DNA from: Microbacterium galbinum
GTDB lineage: Bacteria > Actinomycetota > Actinomycetes > Actinomycetales > Microbacteriaceae
Direction of reading: 5' to 3'
Length of the DNA stretch: 64,000 bases
Assembly (NCBI RefSeq): GCF_023091225.1
Contig: NZ_JAHWXM010000001.1
Coordinates: forward strand, 2,108,001-2,172,000
Below the pieces are notes generated by a model. That model made no database searches and was not told the origin of the DNA. It was given only the letters and a program-made list of their open reading frames with translations. This document shows positions 1 to 8,049 of this stretch, in pieces. Positions within the stretch are counted from its first letter, which is position 1. Every line of letters starts with the position of its first letter. The translations under genes and the position numbers were made by a program.

Positions 1-238
1 CGAAAGCGGTCGGGTACGGCGTCGGGTACGACCACGCGAGGTCTTTGTGCAGCTCTCCGTCGACCTCGACGGAGAAGTACTGCGCCGCACCCTTCCAGGG
101 GCACGTGTACGGCGTCGGGCTCTCGACGAGCGCGCCCGGCGTGATCGACGCCGGCGGGAAGTACCAGTTGCCCTCGATGCGGAAGAGGTCGGCTTCGTCG
201 GCCTCGGCGATCACGGTTCCTGCGAGTACAGCCTTCAT
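1..238 (-). CDS. DUF427 domain-containing protein, 3' end cut by window edge
   Basis: The minus-strand frame starts at ATG 236-238 and runs off the window, so only about 79 N-terminal residues are visible. It reads MKAVLAGTVIAEADE and contains ESPTPYTCPWKGAAQYFSV, the aromatic-rich core typical of DUF427 proteins, a small single-domain family of unknown biochemical role common in actinobacteria. A strong AGGAGG ribosome-binding site lies 7 nt before the ATG on the minus strand, which decides the start. No catalytic role can be given. Confidence 0.85.
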   Translation of the reverse strand, partial: MKAVLAGTVIAEADEADLFRIEGNWYFPPASITPGALVESPTPYTCPWKGAAQYFSVEVDGELHKDLAWSYPTPYPTAF

Positions 239-428
239 GGTTCTGCCTCCTGGGATGTGGGTTAGAGCGTATAAGAGGTCGCCGACATTGCGGCGGGGGT
301 TGTGCGCACGGCCGTCAATGTGAGAAATAAAGCGCACAGCGAAGCATCCGCCGTCACTCCCTGTTCGGAGCGTCGGCCGATTCGGATCGGATGCCGCAGC
401 GCCTCCGTCGACGCCCCGGCCCGGCGGC
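239..428. other. Gene-free spacer between the DUF427 and oxidoreductase genes
   Basis: About 190 bp. The half next to the DUF427 gene carries its RBS and a TATACGCT-like -10 on the minus strand. I see no ORF with coding character and no clear terminator. Confidence 0.4.
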
Positions 429-1862
429 TCACGCCGAGGCCCGCCCGTAGCCCTCGAGCAGGCGCAGCCAGACCTCGCTCACCGTCGGATACGAGGGCAC
501 GGCGTGCCACAGGCGCTTGATCGGCACCTCGCCGACGACCGCGATCGTCGCGGCCTGCACCAGTTCGGCGACCTCCGGGCCGACGAACGTCGCACCGAGC
601 ACGACGTCGCGCGCGGTGTCGACGACGAGCCGGGCCTGCCCCTCGAACCCGTCCTCGTAGAGGCTCGCCCCGGCCACCCAGCCCAGGTCGTAGTCGACGA
701 CCTTCACCTCGTGGCCCGCATCGCGTGCGGCCTTCTCGGTGAGCCCGACCGACCCCACCTCGGGGATCGAGAAGGTCACCTGCGGAACCGCGGCGTGGTC
801 TGCGGTGGCGGCGTGGCGACCCCACTCGTCGGCATCCACCGGCTCATCCTTCGCCCGGGCGGCGATCACATCGCCCGCCGCGCGCGCCTGGTACTTGCCC
901 TGGTGCGTGAGCAGCACCCGGCCGTTGACGTCGCCGACCGCGTACAGCCAGTCCGAACCGGGCACCCGCAGGGTGTCGTCGACCTCGATCCACGTGCCGG
1001 GCTCGAGGCCCGCCGTCTCGAGGCCGATGTCGCCGCTGCGCGGCGAACGCCCCGTCGCCACGAGCACCTCGCTCGCGGTGACCTCGCTGTCGTCGTCGAG
1101 GGTGATCGTGACGCCGGCGTCATCGCGCCACACGGCCGACGTGCCCGTGTTCAGCCGCACGTCGACGCCGAGCTCGCGCAGCCCCGCCGCGACGCGCTCG
1201 CCCGCGAACGGCTCCATGCCGCCCAGCAGGTCGCTGCGTGCGATGAGGGTGACCGTCGATCCGAGCGCGGCGTAGGCCGTCGCCATCTCGACCGCGACCA
1301 CACCGCCGCCGATCACGGCCAGCGAGTCCGGAAGCTCCTCGGCGCTCGTGGCCTCGCGGCTCGTCCACGGAGAAGCCTCGCGCAAACCGGGGATCGGCGG
1401 CACGACGGCATCCGAACCCGTGCTGATCGCGACCGCGTGGCGGGCATGCAGCACGCGCGTGCCGCCGTCGGCATCGGTCACCGTGACCTCGCGCTCGCCC
1501 GTCAGGCGCCCGTGCCCGCGGGCCAGATCGATGTGCGCCGACTCGAGCCACTTCACCTGGCCGTCGTCCGACCAGTTGCTCGTGAAGGAGTCGCGGCGCG
1601 CGAAGACCGCACGCACGTCGAGAGCACCGGTCACCGCCTCTTTCGCGCCGGCGACGTGCTGGGCCGCGCGCAGCGCCTGGGCCGAGCGCAACAGCGCCTT
1701 CGACGGCATGCACGCCCAGTACGAGCACTCCCCGCCGACCAGCTCGCTCTCGACGATGATCGCCGTGAGACCTCCCTGCACCGCGCGGTCCGCGACGTTC
1801 TCGCCGACCGGTCCTCCGCCCAGCACGATCAGGTCGTACTCGTTCGTCTTGTCTGCAGTCAT
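429..1862 (-). CDS. NAD(P)/FAD-dependent pyridine-nucleotide disulfide oxidoreductase-like flavoprotein
   Basis: This 477-residue protein has the architecture of class I disulfide oxidoreductases (lipoamide dehydrogenase, glutathione and mercuric reductase): N-terminal FAD-binding VLGGGPVGEN near residue 15, a redox-active C46-x4-C51 pair in GGECSYWACMPSK, an NAD(P)-binding AVIGGGVVAVEMA motif, and the second FAD motif YAVGDVNG. In the C-terminal dimer domain the usual HxHPTxxE catalytic dyad reads AVPSYPTVSE, so the base His is Tyr. That argues against a genuine lipoamide dehydrogenase or glutathione reductase. No E1/E2 complex genes are nearby. The substrate is unknown; cytoplasmic dithiol or quinone reduction is inference. 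A GGAGAGG lies upstream of the ATG. Confidence 0.85.
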   Translation of the reverse strand: MTADKTNEYDLIVLGGGPVGENVADRAVQGGLTAIIVESELVGGECSYWACMPSKALLRSAQALRAAQHVAGAKEAVTGALDVRAVFARRDSFTSNWSDDGQVKWLESAHIDLARGHGRLTGEREVTVTDADGGTRVLHARHAVAISTGSDAVVPPIPGLREASPWTSREATSAEELPDSLAVIGGGVVAVEMATAYAALGSTVTLIARSDLLGGMEPFAGERVAAGLRELGVDVRLNTGTSAVWRDDAGVTITLDDDSEVTASEVLVATGRSPRSGDIGLETAGLEPGTWIEVDDTLRVPGSDWLYAVGDVNGRVLLTHQGKYQARAAGDVIAARAKDEPVDADEWGRHAATADHAAVPQVTFSIPEVGSVGLTEKAARDAGHEVKVVDYDLGWVAGASLYEDGFEGQARLVVDTARDVVLGATFVGPEVAELVQAATIAVVGEVPIKRLWHAVPSYPTVSEVWLRLLEGYGRASA

Positions 1863-1961
1863 CGCTTCGCACCTCTCCGCGCAACAGTCTCGCTGAACAG
1901 CAACGTCGTGTCACGGGGTGGTTGTTCCCCGACGCGCCGGGTACGGTATGCGCCGCGCGGG

Positions 1962-2047
1962 GTTCACAACTCCTGAGAAACCGGGCCGCGCCGGCGCTGG
2001 GGGTACGAAACCCGCCAGATCGGGACCGATTCTCCGGAGTTGTGCAC
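1962..2047. repeat. Palindromic element, family R3, copy A
   Basis: An 86-bp unit with near-perfect inverted ends: GTTCACAACTCCTGAGAA at the left and TTCTCCGGAGTTGTGCAC at the right (16 of 18 pair). The core is GC-rich and differs between copies. It lies in tandem with copy B in the 324-bp gap between the lactonase stop and the oxidoreductase start. Other copies are at 2067, 24498, 24648, 25713 and 48764. Confidence 0.75.
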
Positions 2048-2066
2048 CGCTTCTCCGGCCGAGGGC

Positions 2067-2151
2067 GTACCCAACTCAGGAAGAACCGGCCAGAACCGCC
2101 CGAAACAAGCCGAATCCGGCGAGATCCGAGCCTTCTTCCTGAGTTGGGTAC
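2067..2151. repeat. Palindromic element, family R3, copy B
   Basis: An 85-bp unit with a perfect 19-bp terminal inverted repeat, GTACCCAACTCAGGAAGAA and its complement. The AACTC(C/A)GGA core of the arm is shared with copy A, and the overall size is the same. It sits 35 bp downstream of the purA-lactonase unit, so a role as a 3' end or processing signal is plausible. Nothing else was seen in this gap. Confidence 0.75.
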
Positions 2152-2186
2152 ACACGCCGAGCCGGACCGAAGCCCCGGCGCCCGGG

Positions 2187-3290
2187 TCAGCGCACCGGCA
2201 GGATGTGCGTCGGCGTCGCGGCGGGAGCCTGGTGGCGGATGCCGAGGGGCGCGCCCGTGCGCTCGTCGAGGTCGATCAGGCTGATCGAGTCGGACCGCTG
2301 CCCGGCGACCACGAGCTTGCCCTCGAACACCAGGTGATGGCGCGGCCAGTCGACGCCGGAGTCGGCGAGCGCGATGGATTCGAGGCGCTCACCTCCGCCG
2401 AGCACGCGCAGCGCCGCGATCGTGTTGCTGCCGCGCAGGGCCGTGTACAGGAAGGCGCCGTCGCGGGTGCGGGCGAGCTCGGCGGGGAAGTCGACGCCGA
2501 CCTCGGCGATGGGACTCGACAGGGTCGACGACACGACGGCCCACGACCCGCTCGGGGTCTCGGCGAGGGTGAACACCTCGCACGAGTACTCCGTGACGAT
2601 GTGCAGATGCCCGCTCGGGTGCACCACCATGTGACGCGGACCGACGCCGAGCGGCAGGATCACCTCGTGGTCGAGGCGCAGCCCGGTGCCCGACAGCCGC
2701 CAGAAGCGCACGAGGTCGAAGCCGAGGTCGGTCGTGACGATACGCCCGTCCGGCAGGAACACCGCCGAGTGGGCGTGCGAAGCGCGAGCGGGCAGACCGT
2801 AGGGATCGGATGCCGCCGCACCCACGCCCGGCTCCTCGCGCACCGCGTCGGGGTCTTCGTCCTCGCCGAACAGTGCCGCGCGCAGCGCCGCCGCAGCATC
2901 CGCCTTCGCCGGCACGATGCGCCCGTCGGTCGCGAGGCCGAATCGCACGACCCGACCGTCGCCGTAGCAGCTGGCGATCAGCGTCGCCCCGTCGCGCGAG
3001 ACGGCCAAGTGGCACACGGCGTCACCCGCCTGCACCGGGCCGCCGAGCGGGGCGAGCGATCCCTCGCCCGAGCGCACGAAGGCCTGCACCGCGCCCTCGT
3101 GCTCGAGCGCCGCATAGACGACGTCGAGCGCCGGATGCTGCGCCAACCACGACGGCGAGGATGCCGTCGCCGCGAGGTCGCGGTAGCCGAGCGTCATGGC
3201 TTCGCGGCCATCGTCTCCGGCAAGGAATCCGATCCCCTCGGCGGAGCCGTCCATCTCGGGGCCGTAGCCCCCGAGCCAGAAACGGGTCAC
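2187..3290 (-). CDS. Lactonase-family seven-bladed beta-propeller protein
   Basis: A 367-residue protein resembling the 6-phosphogluconolactonase-like propeller family (PF10282). It shows repeated blade motifs, SWLAQHPALDVVYAALE, CHLAVSRDGATLIASCYGDG and GVGPRHMVVHPSGHLHIVTE, which are the family's conserved H-P and G-D-G signatures. The start is GTG (minus-strand codon at 3290-3288). No signal peptide is visible, so it is probably cytoplasmic. It begins 4 nt after the purA stop and is almost certainly co-transcribed with it. Hydrolysis of 6-phosphogluconolactone or another sugar lactone is family knowledge; the actual substrate is not shown. It could supply a lactonase for the distant fucose locus, but that is speculation. 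Confidence 0.8.
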   Translation of the reverse strand: MTRFWLGGYGPEMDGSAEGIGFLAGDDGREAMTLGYRDLAATASSPSWLAQHPALDVVYAALEHEGAVQAFVRSGEGSLAPLGGPVQAGDAVCHLAVSRDGATLIASCYGDGRVVRFGLATDGRIVPAKADAAAALRAALFGEDEDPDAVREEPGVGAAASDPYGLPARASHAHSAVFLPDGRIVTTDLGFDLVRFWRLSGTGLRLDHEVILPLGVGPRHMVVHPSGHLHIVTEYSCEVFTLAETPSGSWAVVSSTLSSPIAEVGVDFPAELARTRDGAFLYTALRGSNTIAALRVLGGGERLESIALADSGVDWPRHHLVFEGKLVVAGQRSDSISLIDLDERTGAPLGIRHQAPAATPTHILPVR

Positions 3291-3294
3291 GGGG

Positions 3295-4581
3295 TCAGTC
3301 GACGAGGTCGTGGCGCACGACCACCTGGTCGCGCTCCGGGCCCACGCCGATGACCGAGATGCGCGTGTTGCTCATCTTCTCGAGCGCGAGCACGTAGTCC
3401 TGCGCGTTCTTGGGCAGGTCGTCGAAGGTGCGGGCGACCGAGATGTCTTCGCTCCAGCCGGGGAAGTACTCGAGGATCGGCGTCGCGTGGTGGAAGTCGG
3501 TCTGGTTGACCGGCACCTCGTCGAAGCGCTCGCCGTCGACGTCGTAGGCGACGCACACGGGGATCTGCTCGAGTCCGGTGAGGATGTCGAGCTTGGTGAG
3601 TACGAGGTCGGTGATGCCGTTGACGCGCGTGGCGTAGCGGGTGATCGGGGCGTCGTACCAGCCGACGCGGCGCGGACGGCCGGTGGTGGTGCCGAACTCG
3701 AAGCCGCGCGAGCGCAGCCATTCGCCCTGCTCGTCGAAGAGCTCGGTCGGGAACGGACCCGATCCGACGCGGGTCGTGTACGCCTTGACGATGCCGACGA
3801 TGCGGTCGAGCGCACCGGGACCGACGCCCGAACCGGTGGCCGCGCCACCCGCGGTCGCCGACGACGACGTCACGAACGGGTAGGTGCCGTGGTCGACGTC
3901 GAGCATGGTGGCCTGGCCGCCCTCGAACACGACGACCTCGCCGCGGTCGAGCGCCTCGGCGAGCAGATAGCCGGTGTCGGCGACCAGCGGGCGCAGCCGC
4001 TCGGCATACGAGAGCAGGTCTTCGACGATCTCGTCGACCGTGATGGCGCGGCGGTTGAAGATCTTCACCAACAGGTGGTTCTTCTGGTCGAGCGCACCCT
4101 CGACCTTCTGGCGCAGGATGTTCTCGTCGAACAGATCTTGCACGCGGATGCCGACGCGGTTGATCTTGTCGGCGTAGGCCGGTCCGATGCCGCGTCCGGT
4201 GGTACCGATCATGCGCTTGCCGAGGAAGCGCTCGGTGACCTTGTCGAGCGTGCGGTGGTACTGGGTGATGATGTGCGCGTTGGCGCTCACCTTCAGGCGC
4301 GACACGTCGATGCCGCGGGCGCCGAGCGCCTCGAGCTCGTGGAAGAGCACCTCGAGGTCGACGACGACGCCGTTGCCGATGACCGGCGTCACGCCGGGGG
4401 AGAGGATGCCGGAGGGCAGCAGGTGCAGGGCGTACTTCTCGTTGCCCACCACGACGGTGTGCCCGGCGTTGTTGCCGCCGTTGAACTTCACGACCCAGTC
4501 GGTGCGGTCACCGAGCAGATCGGTGGCCTTGCCCTTTCCTTCGTCGCCCCACTGCACGCCGACGATAACGATTCCTGGCAT
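3295..4581 (-). CDS. purA: Adenylosuccinate synthetase
   Basis: GTP-dependent ligation of aspartate to IMP, the first committed step to AMP, in the cytoplasm. All family signatures are present: QWGDEGKGK (P-loop and catalytic Asp) just after the start, [23 protein letters not shown], and the C-terminal [11 protein letters not shown]. At 428 residues it has normal length. The start is set at ATG 4579-4581 (MPGIVIVG), with AAGGGGGA about 6 nt upstream on the minus strand; longer in-frame extensions upstream lack family similarity. The lactonase gene follows after 4 nt. Confidence 0.97.
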   Translation of the reverse strand: MPGIVIVGVQWGDEGKGKATDLLGDRTDWVVKFNGGNNAGHTVVVGNEKYALHLLPSGILSPGVTPVIGNGVVVDLEVLFHELEALGARGIDVSRLKVSANAHIITQYHRTLDKVTERFLGKRMIGTTGRGIGPAYADKINRVGIRVQDLFDENILRQKVEGALDQKNHLLVKIFNRRAITVDEIVEDLLSYAERLRPLVADTGYLLAEALDRGEVVVFEGGQATMLDVDHGTYPFVTSSSATAGGAATGSGVGPGALDRIVGIVKAYTTRVGSGPFPTELFDEQGEWLRSRGFEFGTTTGRPRRVGWYDAPITRYATRVNGITDLVLTKLDILTGLEQIPVCVAYDVDGERFDEVPVNQTDFHHATPILEYFPGWSEDISVARTFDDLPKNAQDYVLALEKMSNTRISVIGVGPERDQVVVRHDLVD

Positions 4582-4646
4582 GGGTGTCCCCCTTGCTTTC
4601 GCCGGGTTTGCACCGGCTGATGAGCTGGCCCTTGTCGGGCTCCCCC

Positions 4647-4652
4647 ATCCTA
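4647..4652 (-). promoter_or_regulatory. Putative -10 element for purA
   Basis: Minus-strand TAGGAT, 65 nt upstream of the purA ATG, fits the actinobacterial TANNNT -10. No convincing -35 was found. In contrast to many genes here, purA would have a normal 5' leader with a Shine-Dalgarno sequence. Confidence 0.35.
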
Positions 4653-4756
4653 TCGAAGGGGCCGACATCGCCTTCGGCGAGGTCCTGGCGGGATATGGAC
4701 GGATGCTGTCGCTCCCGCGCATCGCGGATGTCGGAGGCCCCTGTCACCATCGGAGG

Positions 4757-5686
4757 ATGTCGAAGACCGCTCCCCTCACCGGCGACCTGCCGGGCACGAA
4801 GCCCCGGCAGGGACCGCTCGTGCTGATCGCCGCCCTCGTGACGGTCGTGCTCTGGGCGTCGGCGTTCATCGGCATCCGCGGGGCGGGTCCGCACTTCGAC
4901 CCGGGTGCGCTCGCGCTGCTGCGCATGGCGGTCGGCAGTCTCGTTCTCGCGATCATCGCGGTGCGCCACGGCATCCGTCTGCCCGCTCGCCGGCACTTGT
5001 GGCTGGTCGCGGTGTGGGGCGTCGGGTGGTTCTGCGTCTACAACCTGGCGCTCAACGCCGCCGAGCGCACGCTCGACGCGGGCACGGCGGCGATGGTGGT
5101 GAACCTCGCACCGCTGATGGTCGTGGTGTTCAGCGGACTCTTCCTGCGCGAGGGGTTCCCGAAGCCGCTGATCATCGGGGCGCCGATCGCGTTCCTCGGC
5201 GTCGTGCTGATCGGCATGAACTCGCAGGCGGCCGAGGGTGAGGGCCCCGATCTCACAGGGCTGCTGCTGGCCCTGCTCGCCGCGGTCATGTACGCGGGGT
5301 GCACGCTGCTGCAGAAGCATCTGCTGAGCGCCGGGTCCGATGCGACCACGCTCACCTGGCTCGGCGCGATGGCCGGCACCGTCGCGCTGCTGCCGTGGAC
5401 GGGCAGCCTGATCGGTGCGATGCAGAGCGCTCCCCTCGGCTCGACCCTCTGGGTCGTCTACCTCGGCATCTTCCCCACGGCGATCGCCTTCACGACCTGG
5501 GCCTACGTGCTGCAGCGCAGCACCGCGGGGCAGACCTCCGCCACGACCTACGTCGTGCCCGCGGTCGCGATCCTGATGTCGTGGGCGATCCTCGGCGAAG
5601 TGCCGACCCCGCTGATGTTCCTCGGCGGCGCGCTCTGCCTGCTGGGTGTGCTCGTGACGCGGTTGCGGTGGGGGCGGCGGGGCTGA
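4757..5686 (+). CDS. DMT-superfamily transporter (EamA/RhaT type)
   Basis: A 309-residue integral membrane protein with about ten hydrophobic segments in two EamA repeats, the first from about residue 20 to 150 (VLIAALVTVVLWASAFIGIR, GTAAMVVNLAPLMVVVFSG) and the second from about 165 to 300 (LLALLAAVMYAGCTLLQKHL, ATTYVVPAVAILMSWAILGE). The family exports or imports small metabolites, often amino acids; the substrate is unknown. The start ATG at 4757 is directly preceded by GGAGG with no spacer, too close for a Shine-Dalgarno, and CACCAT lies 6 nt upstream, so it may be read from a leaderless transcript. It is divergent from purA. Confidence 0.9.
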   Translation: MSKTAPLTGDLPGTKPRQGPLVLIAALVTVVLWASAFIGIRGAGPHFDPGALALLRMAVGSLVLAIIAVRHGIRLPARRHLWLVAVWGVGWFCVYNLALNAAERTLDAGTAAMVVNLAPLMVVVFSGLFLREGFPKPLIIGAPIAFLGVVLIGMNSQAAEGEGPDLTGLLLALLAAVMYAGCTLLQKHLLSAGSDATTLTWLGAMAGTVALLPWTGSLIGAMQSAPLGSTLWVVYLGIFPTAIAFTTWAYVLQRSTAGQTSATTYVVPAVAILMSWAILGEVPTPLMFLGGALCLLGVLVTRLRWGRRG

Positions 5687-5694
5687 CTCAGGCG

Positions 5695-5706
5695 TATCGA
5701 TATACC
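5695..5706. promoter_or_regulatory. 12-bp element shared with the second Pr6Pr promoter region
   Basis: TATCGATATACC occurs here and again at 10249-10260, in both cases upstream of a Pr6Pr gene. TATCGATA within it is palindromic. In a GC-rich genome two AT-rich 12-mers with the same context are unlikely by chance. I infer a common regulator-binding site; no regulator gene is adjacent. Confidence 0.5.
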
Positions 5707-5718
5707 GATCGCCATAGC

Positions 5719-5757
5719 GAATCCGGCCGAATCCGGCCGAATCCGCCCGAATTCGGC
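5719..5757. repeat. Short tandem repeat, unit ATCCGGCCGA
   Basis: Three consecutive 10-bp units (5721, 5731, and 5741 with one mismatch) followed by a decayed fourth. It lies between the 12-bp element and the Pr6Pr gene start. Similar CGAATCCGG strings occur inside R3 copies B and C. Function unknown. Confidence 0.6.
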
Positions 5758-5895
5758 GCCCCACTTAGCGATATTCCGACAAGCCCGCGTCCAGAGTGGG
5801 AAACCGCCCGGAGATGCCGGAGTTCGTCCATTTCACGGCTACGGTGTCCGACGGTTCGACCGCCAGAGTGTCGAGCACGGAACGTCGGAGGAACG

Positions 5896-6585
5896 ATGAA
5901 AACTGTGTGGCCCTTCGTGCGGATCGTCGCCGCCCTACTCGCGCTCGCGGCACTCGCGCGGCAGCTCACACGCGAGATCGCGACCGCCCAGGCGGCGACG
6001 ACCGAATGGGGACGCGACATCCCCACCGCGGTCTCGAACTTCTTCAGTTTCTTCACCACGCTCTCCGGTCTCATCGCGGCCATCGTCCTGCTGATCGCCG
6101 CGGGGTGGATGCTGCGCACCCGCCGCAGCGACGACACGGAACCCCGCTGGCTCGCCGTGCTGCTCGCCTACGCGAGCACCTACATGATCACGACCGGCAT
6201 CGTCTACAACCTGCTGCTCCGCGACATCCCCTCGCACAGCGCGACCGAGGCGTGGACGAGCGAGACGCTGCACGTCGTGCTCCCGATCGTGATGCTGCTC
6301 GACGTTCTCTTCGCACCGCGCCGCCGCGCACTCGGTTGGGGCACCGCGCTCCTCGCCGTGGTCTTCCCGATCGCGTGGGGCGGCTACACACTGGTTCGCG
6401 GGCCGTTCATCACCGACCCGTTCACCGCCACGCCCTACTGGTACCCGTACCCGTTCCTCGACCCGAACACCTCGAGCTGGGCCTCGGTGGGCCTGTACGT
6501 CGCCGCCATCGCGGCCGCGATCGTCGTCATCTCGCTCATCGTCGTCGGGATCGGGCGCCTCCGCGGCGCGCGAAAGCGTCACTAG
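5896..6585 (+). CDS. Pr6Pr family membrane protein, paralogue 1
   Basis: A 229-residue protein with six hydrophobic segments (from ALLALAALARQ near residue 12 to AIVVISLIVVGIGRL near 205). It carries the family's conserved stretches NFFSFFTTLS, TGIVYNLLLR, VLPIVMLLDVLFAPRRR and WYPYPFLDP. The family is related to FAR-17a/AIG1-like proteins and has no established bacterial function. The start is fixed by GGAGGAA 4 nt before ATG 5896. A paralogue of identical length lies at 10331 and the two flank the cyclase/channel pair. It points toward the channel gene, which ends at 6621 on the other strand. Confidence 0.9.
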   Translation: MKTVWPFVRIVAALLALAALARQLTREIATAQAATTEWGRDIPTAVSNFFSFFTTLSGLIAAIVLLIAAGWMLRTRRSDDTEPRWLAVLLAYASTYMITTGIVYNLLLRDIPSHSATEAWTSETLHVVLPIVMLLDVLFAPRRRALGWGTALLAVVFPIAWGGYTLVRGPFITDPFTATPYWYPYPFLDPNTSSWASVGLYVAAIAAAIVVISLIVVGIGRLRGARKRH

Positions 6586-6620
6586 GTCGCGCCGTTCGCC
6601 TCACCGCGACCTGTTCCGCC

Positions 6621-8048
6621 TCACCGCGACCCGATCGACCCCCGCGACAGACTCAGCGCCGCCAACCGGTCGGCGGCGAGCGTGCGCTTGAGCTCGAGCG
6701 ATTCGCCGATCTCCGCCGCCAGACGCGGGCGCGTGCGGATCAGCTCGTCGACCGTCGCGAGCGGCAGCACCACGACCGTGAGGATCTCGCCGGCGACGGT
6801 GACCGCCTGCGTGCGTTCGCGGGTGAGGGCTGTCTGACCGATGATGTCGCCCTTCTCGGCCGCCGCGAACTCCACCCGCCCGCCGTCGACCTCGAGCGAC
6901 AGGATCGCCCGGCCCGACACCACGACCCGCACCTCGTCGGGCACGACGCCGCTCGGCAGCACGATCTCGCCGACCCCGTAGCGCTCGAGCGACGAGGCCG
7001 TGAGCAGTGCCTCGAGGTCGTCGTCGCGCAGGTGCAGTGTCGACGCGATCGACCGCAGGGCCTCGGCGAGACGCCCGGGCTCGGCGATCGGATCGGTGGC
7101 GTCGCCGTCGAGCGCGAAGCCGTGGCGGCGCGCGGCGTACCAGAGCCAGGAGAGGTACGTCGACAGGGCGCGCGAAGCATCCGACGGCCCCGCCACCGGG
7201 ATCGCGACGCCGTATGCCCCGGCGCCGGAGTAGCTGACGGATGCCCGTTCCCGCGCGACCTTCATCGGCAGGGCGTCGGCGACCTCGACGAGCAGCGCCA
7301 TCACCTCGTGCGGCGGATCGTCGGTCGAGAACTTCACCGAGGTCGACGCGGAGTAGGGCCCGTCGGGCTCGCTGAGGTTGGTGAACGACGCACCGGAGAG
7401 GCTGGAGTTCGGCACGATCTGGATGCCGGAGCCGGTGTCGATGTGCACCGCGCGCCAGTTCACCTCGACGACCCGCCCGCGAACACCCGCCGCATCGAGG
7501 AAGTCCCCGATCTTGAACGGCTGCTCGAACAGCAGGAGCAAGCCCGAGATCACACCTCCCACCGCGTTCTGCAGCGCGAGGCCGATCACGATCGACCCGA
7601 CCCCCAGGGCCGTGAAGAGACCGCCCACGTCGGCATCCCATACCCACGAGAACAGCAGGGCGAGGCCCAGCGCGACGAGCACCAGCCGGGCGATCTCGAC
7701 GAAGATCGTCGGGATGCGCTTGCGCCACGAGTCCTCGGCGGCGTGCGCGAACAACGCCACGTTGAACGACGACAGCAGCAACAGGATCACCAGGAACCCG
7801 AACACGGTGGCGACCACACGGGTCCACACCTGCTCGGCGGGCGACTGGATCGCGAACGCCAACAGGGCGAACAGCGCACCGACCGGGATCACGCCGTTGC
7901 GCAGCAGTCGCAGCGGCCCGGCGAGTGCATTGTTGCGACGACGGAGCCCGTTGATCAGCTCGGTGAGGACGACCAGCAGCACCGGCACGCCCACGGCGAG
8001 CGCGATGACCCACCATCCCCAGCCGTCGCGGAACGCGTCCTCGAACAT
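6621..8048 (-). CDS. MscS-family channel with C-terminal cyclic-nucleotide-binding domain
   Basis: A 475-residue protein with about four transmembrane segments (roughly 12-31, 52-70, 78-98, 112-135), the MscS pore helix GLFTALGVGSIVIGLALQNA (143-162), the MscS beta domain (RGRVVEVNWRAVHIDTGSG, 191-209) and a C-terminal CNB domain near 340-455. This is the layout of bacterial cyclic-nucleotide-gated MscS channels. In the CNB phosphate cassette the usual G-E reads G404-Q405, though an Arg follows in ERTQAVTV, so ligand binding may be altered. It follows the cyclase-like gene by one nucleotide (TGA-C-ATG), so the two are co-expressed. Its expected role is ligand-controlled ion flux in the cell membrane; ligand and ion are not shown. 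Confidence 0.9.
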   Translation of the reverse strand: MFEDAFRDGWGWWVIALAVGVPVLLVVLTELINGLRRRNNALAGPLRLLRNGVIPVGALFALLAFAIQSPAEQVWTRVVATVFGFLVILLLLSSFNVALFAHAAEDSWRKRIPTIFVEIARLVLVALGLALLFSWVWDADVGGLFTALGVGSIVIGLALQNAVGGVISGLLLLFEQPFKIGDFLDAAGVRGRVVEVNWRAVHIDTGSGIQIVPNSSLSGASFTNLSEPDGPYSASTSVKFSTDDPPHEVMALLVEVADALPMKVARERASVSYSGAGAYGVAIPVAGPSDASRALSTYLSWLWYAARRHGFALDGDATDPIAEPGRLAEALRSIASTLHLRDDDLEALLTASSLERYGVGEIVLPSGVVPDEVRVVVSGRAILSLEVDGGRVEFAAAEKGDIIGQTALTRERTQAVTVAGEILTVVVLPLATVDELIRTRPRLAAEIGESLELKRTLAADRLAALSLSRGSIGSR

Positions 8049-8049
8049 G

